A program made the position numbers and the translations under genes. Of a stretch of 64,000 nucleotides of DNA, positions 1 to 12,600 are shown piece after piece. The stretch is from Augochlora pura (lineage: Eukaryota > Arthropoda > Insecta > Hymenoptera > Halictidae), in assembly GCF_028453695.1 (NCBI RefSeq), contig NC_135772.1, forward strand, positions 5,952,001 to 6,016,000, written 5' to 3'. Below the pieces are notes generated by a model, which saw nothing but the letters and a program-made list of their open reading frames with translations, was not told the DNA's origin and searched no databases. Numbering within the stretch: the first letter of the stretch is position 1; the number at the start of each line of letters is the position of its first letter.

Positions 1-3000
1 ATAGAAAAATATTGGTGATACAATTTAAAAGGTAAAACGAGAATATTGAAATCGGAATCTTCGTGTTACACGACTTCCCTTTTTAATCAAATTTTGGCCA
101 ATTTCAACCATTTGTACTGTTATGCCGTGAGGTGAAGGAACGGGATCACTCGAGATACCACAGTCTTCTCCGCTGGTCGATTAGAGTTGTCGAAAAGGAA
201 TACGCTACAAACAAAGATTTACAACGAACTTTATTCTAAGCTTAACAACACGACGTACATTTGCGAACTGAACCCCGACGCAGCGAGGCATGGGTTTTTA
301 TGTAGTCCTAGTCGCAGGACTTTCTTTACCTGGTCACCATGCGGCACCTAGGCCGAAACGGAGCGAAGTACTCGTATGACTAATGGTTTTTGGTGACATC
401 TGTTTGGGCAAAACAGATGAGCTCAGGAATGGCCTTAGTGACTAAATCTTAGTCACATCTGTAATATTTTCAATGATGCATCACAGTACGCTCAAAATGC
501 AGACACTCGGGCGTTTTTGTGTTGCGAGTTACGACGGACGTTCCAACGTCATCATTACGCAAAGCGTAACATTACGATACAGACGAGTAGTCACAAAAGC
601 TGCGTCTGTTAAATTTACCGTTCGCGGAACGTTAATGACAGACGGCAAACGGATGTTGTTGCATTTTATGCATTTTTATGTATCTGGCCATAGAAAGGTC
701 GCGCAGTGACCCAGATCTGTGACAACGCCAACTAAATTCAACTTTTTATTTCGTCCGGAAATCCATGTAATATAATTTCGCTCCATTGAAATTTTGAATG
801 TACAAAATTCTGTAAATATTCTCAATAACCTGATAATATTACAAATGTACCTAGCTCGCGCGCGGGTAAGTTAATTTCATCCGCAATGAAACAATTTGAA
901 ACAAAATGTATATCAAAAATATATTTTTTATATTATTAAAGCTTACGTTAACGTTCTTAATATGTTCATGCATTACTCCGTAATAAGCTGAATCAATTTC
1001 TATATTATTCTTTAAGCAATGTTAAAGACAACTGTTAACTTCAATAACTGTCAATTTATTAATAATGCTTTCTCTCAAATGATAATAAAAAATAATTGTA
1101 TCAGAAAAATTAATTTTAATCCTCATGTTTAAATAACGTGAACGATATAATTATAAATATCCATTATTCATTTTAATGACCAATCATTAATGGTTTCTAG
1201 TAAATTATAATGGACAAAATAAAAACCAGAACACGATAGGAACAAGTACATTACTATACACTTTCATTTCATAACACTTTAAGAGAAATATACAAAACTC
1301 TTCTATAAGCTGTTTGCATTGTAATTCACAATCATGCCTATTTAGTAGTCGCATGATCAAGCGCCATTTTTCTTCGAACCGATTTACGCCCATTACGATT
1401 TTGATAAAGCACGGAAAAATGCCATTCTTAATTATGTGAGCACTAAACAGCATAAAATATTGTTCGATAAAACCTCGATGTGTAACGTATAATTCTGCTT
1501 ATTTCACATTGAATAATAGATCAAATCTTCCGAAAAATTTAATTTAATATAACAATTTGATACATAAAGATGAAAGAATTAAGATTTAGATATTTTAATT
1601 AGCAATTACCTTCGTAATAAAATCTTCCTTTATGTAGCTGACAGGTTGAGCTTAGCGCTATAGCCGTTGGATGTGCGAAAATGATTTACTCCAGCCCTTT
1701 ATTATGCAATTACTAAAATCGTATAGTTGCTTCGCTCGAAGCTATTAATTGGATTAATTTACTTGCGTGTATACCGTGTCTATGCAGAAACACGTCGAGT
1801 GTTAACGTAATCATCATCGTAACTATTCTACTGTTCTTTGTTTGATTTACATAATTTGTTCAGTTACTTTTAAAATTATTTAATTATAGAATGATGAGTT
1901 AAATAGCACATTAAATAATTTATTCGTGTAAGCAGATAGTTTTATAGAAGTAGATTAGATTAGAAAATAAATAACTAGCGTGCATGTACAATGATCGATG
2001 AAAGTACAGTATAAATGCCAACAACCATGAAAACAATTGAACTTATTTACAGAATAAATGTGTTTAATACATTCTATTATAAATAGTAATACAATTGGTG
2101 TAAGTTCTTTGAAAGAAGAAAAAATCAAAAAAATACTAGCATTTTAATTTTTGTTACCAATAAGCATCGTTATTCGAATGTACTAATACGGATAAAGCAA
2201 TCATAGTAATCATTATTTGTTATTAACTTTATATAATGTTATGTGCGTTAGTATTTTTTGTCACAAAAAGCACCAGAGTTTATAAAATGCATCTAAATTT
2301 GTACTAACTACGCTATGTAATTACTTTTATTTAGTATTTTAAACGAATCCGCCTCGCAAGAACAGGTAGATTATTATCATACATGTACCATGCTGAATTC
2401 AATCACAGTTTTTCTCTCAGCCTGTGTTACGCACATAATCAGATGGAGACGCGATTAACTCAACTGTAATATAACTGAATGCAACGTGACACTTGAGTGA
2501 CGTTTAACGTTAGAGATTTGAGTTTATCCATTCCAGAAGGGTCACCTCTCTAGGTCGAAATCTCCCCATGCAGCTTCAACGAACGATCTACTAGAAATAT
2601 TCGAAATTTCTGAATATCTAACGGAGTCCAATTCTGCATTCAGTTTCTAGGAATTTTATTATATTACATTAAGTATCCTAGACATTTCCTTACAGTCTCT
2701 TTATTGAAATAAAATTCAACACATTCACTTTAATTTTTTCGGGTAGCTCAGATGTCACGTGCTAGGAAATTTGGACATCTGTGTATCGGTCACGATTTCA
2801 GGCCACAGCGAACACAGTAGTCCAAGATACATCATTGTTTAGCGTTTACCTCTGGAAAGACATATCCTCGATACCAGAAGTAAAGGGAGTAGCTACCCTG
2901 GAAGCGTTGCTCCACTGTTGCATTGATTGCTTACGCGATAGTGTAGGAATTCAGAGAAACTTCCTTGGTTCCGAAAGAGAAGCAGCTGCTTCACAGAGAT

Positions 3001-3587
3001 TCGCTGCGCACAAAGGTTCATTGATACATCGTCGTCCCTGCACCAATGAGTACGCCGCGGGGAGTTACCTGCGGAGCGTAAAGAAATTTACCTGCGTCGT
3101 AAGCATCTTGGCGTGCGTTGCGTATTACATTGCTTCGAGTGTAACCGTTCTGCAAAGCCGCGACTGAAGCGATAAAATTGCTGGCAAGCCATAGAAGTAC
3201 ATTCCGCAGCAACAGACTAATTAATCGGACTTGTTCGGAATTTGCGGCTTCACTTACAAAGGATATCACTCAACCGCTCGCGCTGAAGATCAATCGTCGA
3301 CTGCTCGTGGCGAACCCATCAAAAGCAATTCACAATAAGCTGATGTGAGCTTCCATTGCCGCAACTTCGCGCACATAATGTATTTCGATGTGTGTACGGT
3401 AATTTCCATTAATTTTCAATAATTTTTTTACCCCCTAGTTATGTGAAACATTTTTTCGGACCAAGTTACACGCAATGAGTAACCCGAAAGTTCATACAAA
3501 TTAGGCCAAATAAACCATTTTTGCTAAAATTAGAATTGGTTGGAATGACAAACAGTAACGAATATTATTCCAATATTCCAATATCTA
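1..3587. other. Gene-free AT-rich stretch
   Basis: No ORF here has recognisable protein similarity, codon pattern or splice structure; the longest (2781-3167, plus) reads as non-coding sequence. The stretch is AT-rich intergenic or intronic DNA apart from a more GC-balanced part at about 100-720, which holds two adjacent hairpins. That part could be an old mobile-element remnant, since its minus strand carries an AATAAA, but I could not assign it. Confidence 0.5.
397..456. repeat. Two adjacent perfect hairpins
   Basis: CATCTGTTT (397-405) pairs with AAACAGATG (411-419) around a 5-nt loop. GTGACTAA (438-445) pairs with TTAGTCAC (449-456) around a 3-nt loop. The word CATCTGT recurs just after the second hairpin. 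Nothing downstream identifies them as part of a known RNA or transposon end. Confidence 0.6.
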
Positions 3588-5831
3588 TTAACCCTCCGTT
3601 TTCTATGCCGGAGTCATTCGTGACTCGTTGTAACGTATGTATACAGTACCGAAGTCGTCTGTGTTAGTAGCAGAGAGACCGCCAATGTTTACACCGGCCT
3701 CACCATAATGACGTACCATATTCCTGACAATAATCCCACCAAAACGGGAAACGTCGCTGACTTTGAGGCAGATTAGTTGTATACAACACTTTGAGAGAGA
3801 AAGTCGTGCGCCAAGAGTTCTATTATATATATTTACTGATTTATTATTCATTATTTCCATTATTTTTGTTATTGTTATATTCGTTTATTACTTGATGAAA
3901 TGTCTACCTCTCAACAAAGTTATCAATTTCCTATCGATGAGATTGAAGAAGAGGATCTTCACAATTGTGAACAATCGTCTGATGGTGGAAGTGCATCTAA
4001 CAGCGATGCTGAACCCGAAGAACAAGATTCTGATTCGGGTGAAGAAGATACACCAGAATTTGCAGAAAGTGTAGCGGAATCTGATCGTTATTGGCAACAT
4101 ATTGCACCAATAGACACTACGACATTGCAAAATCTTCAACGCAAATGTTCACTTACCGAACAAAGTCAACATATAGAAACAGAAGATGAGTGCTTCCATT
4201 TATTTATCAATGACGAAATAATCGACAATATCATATTATGGACAAATAAAAAAGCGAGGGAGAGCATGCCATCGAACAAGGAATGGAAACCGGTAGACCG
4301 CATAGAAATGGATGCATTTTTCAGATTATTATTATTAATTGGGAGATTCAGAGAATCGCGTGAGTGCAAAAAAGATTTGTGGGAAAATGATGATGCACTT
4401 TCAAGAAGATTTTATGCTGCTGTAATGTCAAGAGCTAGATTTACGGATATAGTAAAGTACATTTGCTTCGACGATACCGCTACACGTGAAGCAAGGAATG
4501 CGGACGACAAATTGGCCCCAATTAGGCACGTTACGGACATTTTTATAAAAAATTGCAAAAATTGTTACAACGCATCAGACGTTGGTTGCGTAGATGAGCA
4601 ACTGGTCACGTTTCGCGGCCGTTGCTCATTCAAAGTGTACATGCCAAGTAAGCCTGGAAAGTATGGGATCAAAATATGGACCCTATGCGATTCCAAAACC
4701 TTCCACTGCTGTAACATGGAGGTATACCTAGGAAAACGTGGAAATAATCCGGAAAAACAGCAGGAGCAGGGGCAACGCGTTGTCAAACAGATGGTAGATT
4801 TCTGGGAAAATTCAGGACGCTCTATAACCACAGACAATTTTTTTACAGACTTAAGTTTAGCGGAATATTTGTTAGAAAGAAATCTTTTTTGGTAGGAACC
4901 TTGAGAAAAAATAAACACGACGTTCCGAAAATCTTAACCGAAACGAAACATTGATCACAATATTCGTCTGAATTTTTATTTACCGAAAAACTGACAATTG
5001 TTTCTTATATACCGAAACCACGAAAATGTGTACTCTTATTATCTACAATACACCGCGACAATAGTATATGCGAAGAAGAAGAAAAATTCAAACCGAAAAT
5101 AATACAATTTTACAACTCTTCGAAAAGTGGAGTGGATGCGCTCGATAAACTCGTGAAAGAGTATTCATGTAGACGTTGTACTGGTAGGTGGCCCTTGTCA
5201 CTATTTATGCATTACTTAGACATCGCCGCGTATAATGAATTTGTTATCTGGTGCACCAAACATCCGACATGGCAAAATAGAACGCCATTCCAAAAAAAAA
5301 GGAAATACTTTTTAGACGATATAGCAAAAAGATTGACTGATGCAAATATTGATAGACGAGCAAAAGAATTTGAATCAAATCAGACGGTCCTACATAGAAA
5401 TGTTATAAGCGCCATTGAAGCGACAGGAAGAAGAATTTTGAAACCGCCAAAAGCTGCAGGACAAAAGCGCGCAAGATGTTGTTTTTGCATAGGGAGCAAC
5501 AACAGATGTTCAATAATATGTGAAAAATGTCAACGCCATGTGTGCAACAATCACTGCACAAAAATTGAAACGATTTTGTGTAATATGTGCAAAAAATGAA
5601 ATTTGTAATAAAAAAACATTGTTTCCTTTCAACAATTCATTGTGTTATTTTTTCCTATTGTCCTATATCCTAACAATATATCAGTCAAAGCCAAGAGCTC
5701 GAACGGCCGTCACTGGCGGAGCCATATTACCGAGGCGCTCGAGTAAACATTCATGTGTATTAGTGAAGTATCGGTGTGAGTCAGAAATGATTCCGGCACA
5801 GGACTCCGTGCTGCAGTACTCCGAGGGTTAA
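3588..5831 (+). mobile_element. piggyBac-family DNA transposon, degenerate
   Basis: The element starts and ends with TTAA, the piggyBac target site. The termini are inverted: TTAACCCTCCG on the left and CCGAGGGTTAA on the right. A second, 20-bp inverted repeat lies inside them (3607-3626 against 5778-5797, 17 of 20 matching) and contains the palindrome GAGTCA-TTCG-TGACTC. At about 2.24 kb the length suits an autonomous piggyBac element. The single transposase gene is broken by one frameshift and one stop, so this copy should not be able to supply transposase, though its ends look usable. Confidence 0.93.
3900..5599 (+). pseudogene. piggyBac transposase, one frameshift and one stop
   Basis: The first 331 codons run from ATG 3900 to a TAG at 4893-4895. 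The N-terminus is acidic (EIEEEDLHNCEQSSDGG), as usual for piggyBac transposases. The reading frame is lost in a T-run near 4885-4890, consistent with a one-base deletion. The continuing frame carries an in-frame TGA at 4952-4954 and then stays open to 5599. Visible catalytic-core landmarks are the acidic residues in VGCVDEQLVTF, ITTDNFFTD and SGVDALDKLVKEYSCRRCTGRWP, matching the expected DDD/D arrangement. The tail is a cysteine-rich zinc-binding domain (CCFCIGSNNRCSIICEKCQ, then C/H pairs to CNMCKK), known in this family to bind the palindromic inner part of the transposon end. A TATA-like stretch near 3825-3835 may be its promoter. Recognition as piggyBac is secure. Confidence 0.92.
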
Positions 5832-6334
5832 TTATTCTTAAAAATCAGTCTATTATTGTCTTTAAAGTAAATAATACGCGTCATTCAACGAATGAAAATG
5901 CTAGATAGTATTTGGCAACAGTAGATGACACGATAAAAGAAGATTAAGCAAGTGAAAGATGAAACGGAATAAACTAATATGAAAGACTCGAAAGGTACAA
6001 TATTTCCCGTTCTCGTGGATCTTTTAGTCAAAGCACCTTGAAGAAGGTGAAACCTCCTCTTTTACTCGATATCATTCTATTTCCGCATATTTTAGATTTA
6101 ATCTGTGCGCTTATACCGTCTGAAGACATATAAAAGTAATTGTTGTCTCTCGTATGAGCGACAATCTCTATGACTCATTAAAATAAACAGCACTTGACTG
6201 GAATCATACTAATAGGATCAGCTAACAGAAGACATCTTTATAATTTTGGTCAGTAAGCGAAAGTACAATGTGTTGTCGAGTTTAATTACAGTGATAACGC
6301 TACTTGAACTATTAGATAAATGCAACATGTTATC

Positions 6335-6713
6335 GTTAATCTGAAGATTTTATTGAAAAAGTTCGTTCATCAATGTTGTTGTTTCGGAATTTTACCAGGA
6401 CATACGCAAAGTTATAGTTTTTAAGAAAACTTCACTTGGCCGTGACTCGTCCAATAATAAACGCCGCGAACGTTCACTCGTTTATATATTTTATCAACTC
6501 CAAAACAGCTTCGTCGAAAGAGAATCGTTGACCGTTTGCACGAAAAAACAACTTTCTCATAAAAGGAAGTCATAAAAAAGAATTGGTTTCGAGGACGAAG
6601 GCTCATTTCTACCCGTATTTGCTGAAGACGGAAAGCTTAGAAGCTAAATTAATGAACTGTTATCTGAAGAATGTTAATCTGTAGATTTTATTGAAAAAGT
6701 TCGTCCATCAATG
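6335..6713 (+). repeat. 41-nt direct repeat, two copies
   Basis: The segment 6335-6375 recurs at 6673-6713 with two differences in 41 positions. The shared core includes GATTTTATTGAAAAAGTTCG. The intervening 297 bp carries no gene that I recognise. It could be the ends of a degenerate element or a small segmental duplication. Confidence 0.75.
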
Positions 6714-9623
6714 AATAAAACTAATCACACAACGAACGGGGTACGAGTGTCGTAATTTTCGTACAACTTTCCTTATCATAGCTGAACGCATGCTACACTA
6801 TTTTCAACTGTAAACGAGTCGCTTCACGTCTATTTGTAACTTTGAAATCATCACCGCGGCTTGCATAACTCTCGCATATCTAGCCCGGGCAACGACACGG
6901 TTACAGTTCTTTGCAAACGAACCTTATTCAACCCCGAAGCCGAGGAGAATATCACAGAAATTAGCCTGACGCTCGTAGAATATTTTTCGGTTCCTTTGCC
7001 TTACGTGGAAACTGTAATATCTTTAAATTGCTTATTGTGTGAAATTCCTTCAAAACAACGTTTCCTCCTCCATCCCCGCACCCTTTCTCTCCACCTTTTG
7101 ATGTTATTCCGTTTTAGATTGCTACGTTCCGCCTAGAAAAGGCATCCAAGAAGTATGGAAATGTGGCGCCTGGTAAGGGACGCAATAATCAAGCCAGTAT
7201 TCAGGCTTATGTATATGTATCTCGATGCTAGGGTATTGCTTTCGACGGCGCTAACACACTTTCGTTTCAGAACGGCCGAACTTATTCGATAATGTGCACG
7301 CAAAAATTGCCCATACCGGGTTTCTTATATTTCGGGCAAAATTTTCTGTCAACCGAATGATCATAGTGAAATCATTGGGCAATAGGGTAGTTGAGTCAGC
7401 GGATTCCATTGTTCTGATTTTTTGGTTTGTTTTCGAGCATAATTTATTTTTACTATCAGATAAGGCATAAGTTTTTTGTAAATTAATATCTTATTTTTTA
7501 TATTTCATAGCACTTTGATGAGGTGGAGGTATAAGTATAAATCGATGAAAGTCATCTGGGCCGATTGCTTGTAAGACCTGTTCTCGTTTAGAAAGTGAAT
7601 TATCAAGTTATCTCTGGAAAAATCTTCGACGATTGCGTTCCACCGTGAACAGTAATCTTTTCGAATGCCTACGAACGATGCGGGGACGGCTCTTCCGATT
7701 GCGAGGGAATAATCGACCGGCTTATCTCTAGTGGTGCCGGACGTCCGCGTCTTTTCGATTGGGCAGACGACTTTCGACCCGACGGAATAATAATTCGGGG
7801 CGTGCAGCGGAACGCAGGCGTGGACGACGCTGCCAGAAGAACGGATTTGCACTTGGCAGGAGACCGAGAGACAACTTCCTGAGAAAGTTTCTCGAGTGGC
7901 CGGCCACCCATCTATCTCATCCCCATTCGGCTCTCCCTCTCGCCTTTCTTATCTTTGTCTCTTTCCATTCGGTCTTATCGCCTTTGCTTCTTCGTTCGGA
8001 AGCTCAAAGAACCGAAGGTACGAACGTGTCTGGAAAAATTCCCTGGGAGCCAGCGCCGACCGAGAAACTCCTCACTTGGCCAGGACTTCCGAAAATGGAC
8101 ATTGCGAAGGTAATGCCTCCCTTAGTCCGAGTTCTCTTGCTCCGATGAACTTCCACCTGATTACGTCTCCGTTACATCTCGCTCAATGAACAGTCGAAAG
8201 CTATCGTTAATTAATATATAGGCTGCTCCAGGGACTTTGGTCGCAGATATAGCGACTTTAAATTGTTAGAACGTTCCATTAATACTAGTTGCATTAACAT
8301 CACTTCTTGTTATTCGTTCAACAGTGTTTACAATTAATTAACCGAATTTTTTATAATTACAGTATGTTCTGGCATAAAGCACCTTCTAAACGTGATAATT
8401 TAGATAATATGGTAGTATTAGATGTAAGAAAATATACCGTAATTATTAAAATATCTTCAGGGACCAATTCAAAACGATGTTCTTTGCACAGATCTTTCGT
8501 TTCCATGACTATGCTAACACAAGCCAAGTAATTAATATGATGTGTGCAGACTTCAATGAAAAAACGTTAGCAAACACTTTTCAAGTCCGTGGTCTGTTAC
8601 AAGTGCAAGTACATATTACAATTCCTTAATCAGCAGAGAAATATTGTTTGTATTAGCACAGTAAATGAAAATACTGATGTCCACTTATTTATAAATAAAT
8701 GATGGAGTTCATTTCGTTAATTAAGGGTAGAAATAATTTAACGTTCGCATTTAATTTGATGCACTTTTCTATTTTGCCCTCACTCTTCTAAATTACTAGC
8801 CGTGCTTGCATCAGCCTTTAGCTCTCATATATATCGGAAACCGCTTCCCGTTAAAGAAATAGCACGTTAGTATAGCATATGCTGTTAACAATTTTTTGAA
8901 AAGCACAACTTTAGTGATCAAATATTCTTTAGTTCAGCTATATATGCTATGTATAAATTTCTATCTTGTAGGACTAGATATATATCACGAGATATCTCGT
9001 CACCCATCCATAATGCATTAAGAAACCACTGCCTTCAAACTTCCCGACAATAAAAGTAATCTGCATACTCGCGTATAATGCAGATATAGTAAATCACACC
9101 TGCTGTAGCCCACCTGCATTCATGACAGCCTTATCGTAGTTTCGGACACCTGTCGCCAATACGCTTTTACTTGCCACGAGTAACTAAAGTAGTAAATAAC
9201 TTTGTTTTATTATTTTGCAATTCCATCGCTTTACATTGACTGTTTTATACAATTTACTACTTCAGAAAAGAAATTGTAATAGTTTTCCGTTTGAATGACG
9301 TAAAGCTCAGACAGGATGCATATTTTTACCAAAAAATGATTATGCAACACAAATTTAACTACGTAAAAGTAATTCCTTTCACAAGAAAGGAATTTGAGAT
9401 TCCAGATTTGGCATATTCGGTGCATGAAGTTAAATATAATTTTACTATATACTAGTACATAATAATTTGATTTAGATATAATAAATTCCTAGGTAGGTCT
9501 TAATGCACAATAACAATTTCATACATAGAAAATAATTTTTTAAAACACGATCAAAATAATAAAATGTTTGAAATATTCAATGTTCAAAATTAAATTTCAT
9601 TCTACAACATAATGATTTTTGGA

Positions 9624-9642
9624 ACATAGTAAATTACTATGT
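9624..9642. repeat. 19-nt perfect palindrome
   Basis: ACATAGTAA and TTACTATGT flank a single A. It lies in very AT-rich DNA, where such palindromes arise often, so function is uncertain. Confidence 0.5.
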
Positions 9643-12600
9643 GCTTTTTACTATACAGCAATAATAATTTTTATAAAATATACTTTTGAAAAATGTAAAT
9701 TGATAATATCAGAAATTTTACGATATTCATGGCGAACTTAATCGTAAGAGTATTATATTTTCGATTTTCCATAAAGATTTGCCCCACAAAAATTGACGAT
9801 TGCTGTGTCGATATGAAAACCTCATTCGTTTTACGACCAATCGTTTTCTGTGCCAATCCGATAAAGATATTATTGCAAAGCATTTTCACGAGAAATCCCC
9901 ACGCTGCATTGGTTGGACTCCTTGTCCGTACGTTAAATCTAAAATGAAATTAGCCTAGTTTGTAGCGATTCTGCTCTCATATCATTTGTTTCTCGATGAT
10001 AAAATTTTTGTTGGAATTGTACCGTAAAACGGGTTTACTGGCGACTGAAAATGCTATTCAACTGTCTGGTTTCACGGATAATAATAAATATGCTGCTACC
10101 AATTCGATTGACGTATTTGAATAATCTTTAATCAGCCGTGATCATTTGCAGACCGTTTCTACAGCTGCTGATTTTACTATTTTAAAAATGAGTTTGACAA
10201 TACTATTTTTAATACCACCACAAAATTTACATTGTCTTTATTTTCTAATGGATTGCATAAAATAATTCTAATATTTACATAAAAAGGTAAATTCTTATTG
10301 CATAATGTAGTATAAATAAGTTTGAGTTCATAACAAGAATTATGTCCAAAACCGTCTCTAGAAAATAACCGATACTGTATAAGTATCTTTTTCTTTCATG
10401 ATCATAATTGTCTATTTGCCTTCTTTGTTTATTTTTATGGAAGGTACCAAGAGCGGTCAATGTCCACTTAAGTCGATAAAAAAATTAATAAAAATCAGTA
10501 CGCACTGTATCCTTTTAGCTGTCCAGAAATACGACTTGCAGAACTGATAATGTCAATTGATTTGGCGACTAAAAATATTACCACTAATACTATGCACAGA
10601 TAGCTAAAAATACAAAGTACATCTACATTATTCACAAAATTCGCGAATACATCAGATCGCGCGTGTTACTCATTCCTCTATCTTGCCGATTCATATTTTC
10701 TTTCTTGTTAGGAGAGCTCAGGCAACAAGAATACATGAATAAATTCGACAGTTTTGCCGTCGATTTATCTTTCTTGGATCGAACTTCCAGGCAACTGTTT
10801 TGCCTTTCTTCAAACACTGACAAAACGTCTCCGCCTATATTCATTCGATTGACTGTACAAAAATCTACAATTCATTTATCGATTTCTGCGAAAGACGCAA
10901 ACCGGATTCCGAAAGACGCGCGCAATGTTCATTGCTTCAAAATCCACTACAGATCAATACCGTGATCCTGGTTTTTCCATTTAAACGCATCTCTTTCGAT
11001 TTTTCAAACTCACGTACAAAATTTTCAATAAATTTTACTACTGTAATTAAAATATAACGACCTTTAAAGATAGGTGTACGTTTTTCTATCATTTTACTAT
11101 GAATTATATGTACACATATACATTTAACCCTTTGCGGTCATATGTCTACTCACAGTCACCAAAGCAATTTATTTATTTTTTTTCATATTTCTTATTTTTA
11201 AAATTAAAACATATTATTGTGTTACATATGTCTGAACATTGAAACGGAATTAATAAATTTTGTTTTTCCTTCTTTTATTATTGTTATCTTATTACTGTCC
11301 ACTGAAAGAAAATTAATTACGACCAGCATGACTTATGTATAAATATATAAATTTACCAGTGAATTTTAAAAAGTAGTATGAATAAAACAATATATATGAA
11401 TAATGAGAATAATTTGCCCTGATATTATTGCCTTCGTAATAACCATTTTGAAATTGGAATCCGACGCACAATAATAATAAAATAGGTAAAAAAGTTTTTA
11501 TTTGTCGTTGCATTGACAACGATCAAAAATATTAATAAAGGAGTACTGGCAGCATTTTCGACAGTCCAATAAAGTGAATGTAAAGGAATAGCAGAGGTAA
11601 CCACGATAGTACGCGACGCTTCTGTCGCTCGGATAAATTTCATTTGCGGCCCCCTTTCATTAATAAGCGGGAATTAACGAAATTGTTTATACCGCGTATT
11701 AAAACAATGACAGTAATAATTCGTTTTTCTGTCGAGAGTCACTAACATTATAATTGCGGTTGAACGCGGTCGCAATTCAAATAAAAGCGTTCGGGGGTCG
11801 GGCAGATAACGAAGAGGAAGCAAGAGTGGAAGAATAAAAGAGTGATTTTTTTCAGTTTTTTAACTGCGACACGAGGTGCACACGTGTATATACATACAGT
11901 ATCTACGGAACCGAAAATTTTAGAAAAAGCCAATTAAGCCGTAAACAAAAAATGCACTTTCTTGCACGAAAAACGGAATAATTTTTTAATATAAGTTAAA
12001 GCACTTTTTTAAATTAATGTTTCTCAAATATAGAAGGATCCGAGAAAATTACTTGGGTGTTTTGCCTAATTTACAATTCTCTAATACATTATACATGCGC
12101 CGCTTTCCATATCACAATTTGGGAAAATAATGGACATCCAATTAAATGGGATACGATCCTCTCATCCTGGTAAAAATAAAAGTAAAAAGCGACTTATTGC
12201 ATGTGACCTACATAATAGCTTGCAGCCGTTGGCCGAAAATTGTGTTCATTCATTCACGCTTTATTCTGCATTCTTATTATTTGATCTTTCAGTCCATTAC
12301 GCCAATTAATTTCGTAATTACCAATAGCTATGAAAACGCGACGGTCTATGTACGTTGTAAGAAATATGCGATACGAATAAATCAAGGAGAAACTCGTAAT
12401 TGCCTATCAACCCCCCTCAATTTATGGCGTTTTCAAAAGATAGTAGTCGCATAGCATTTTCAATTCATTGCATTCTAAATTGCACGCAATTATCGTCACG
12501 AATGCACGTACGGCAACACGGAACCTCCTGCGGTACCTTTTTCGCGCACAACCAACGCGAACGGGTCGATAGATAATAAGCTCGATTAAGAGCAATTGGT

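Noticed and set aside
7505..8189. Overlapping ORFs on both strands in a GC-richer patch
   Set aside because: Open frames on both strands with no domain, start context or splice sites; expected from composition.
11125..11160. TTAACCCTTTGCGG resembling a TTAA-element end
   Set aside because: No matching inverted end was found within several kilobases, and no clear palindrome follows.
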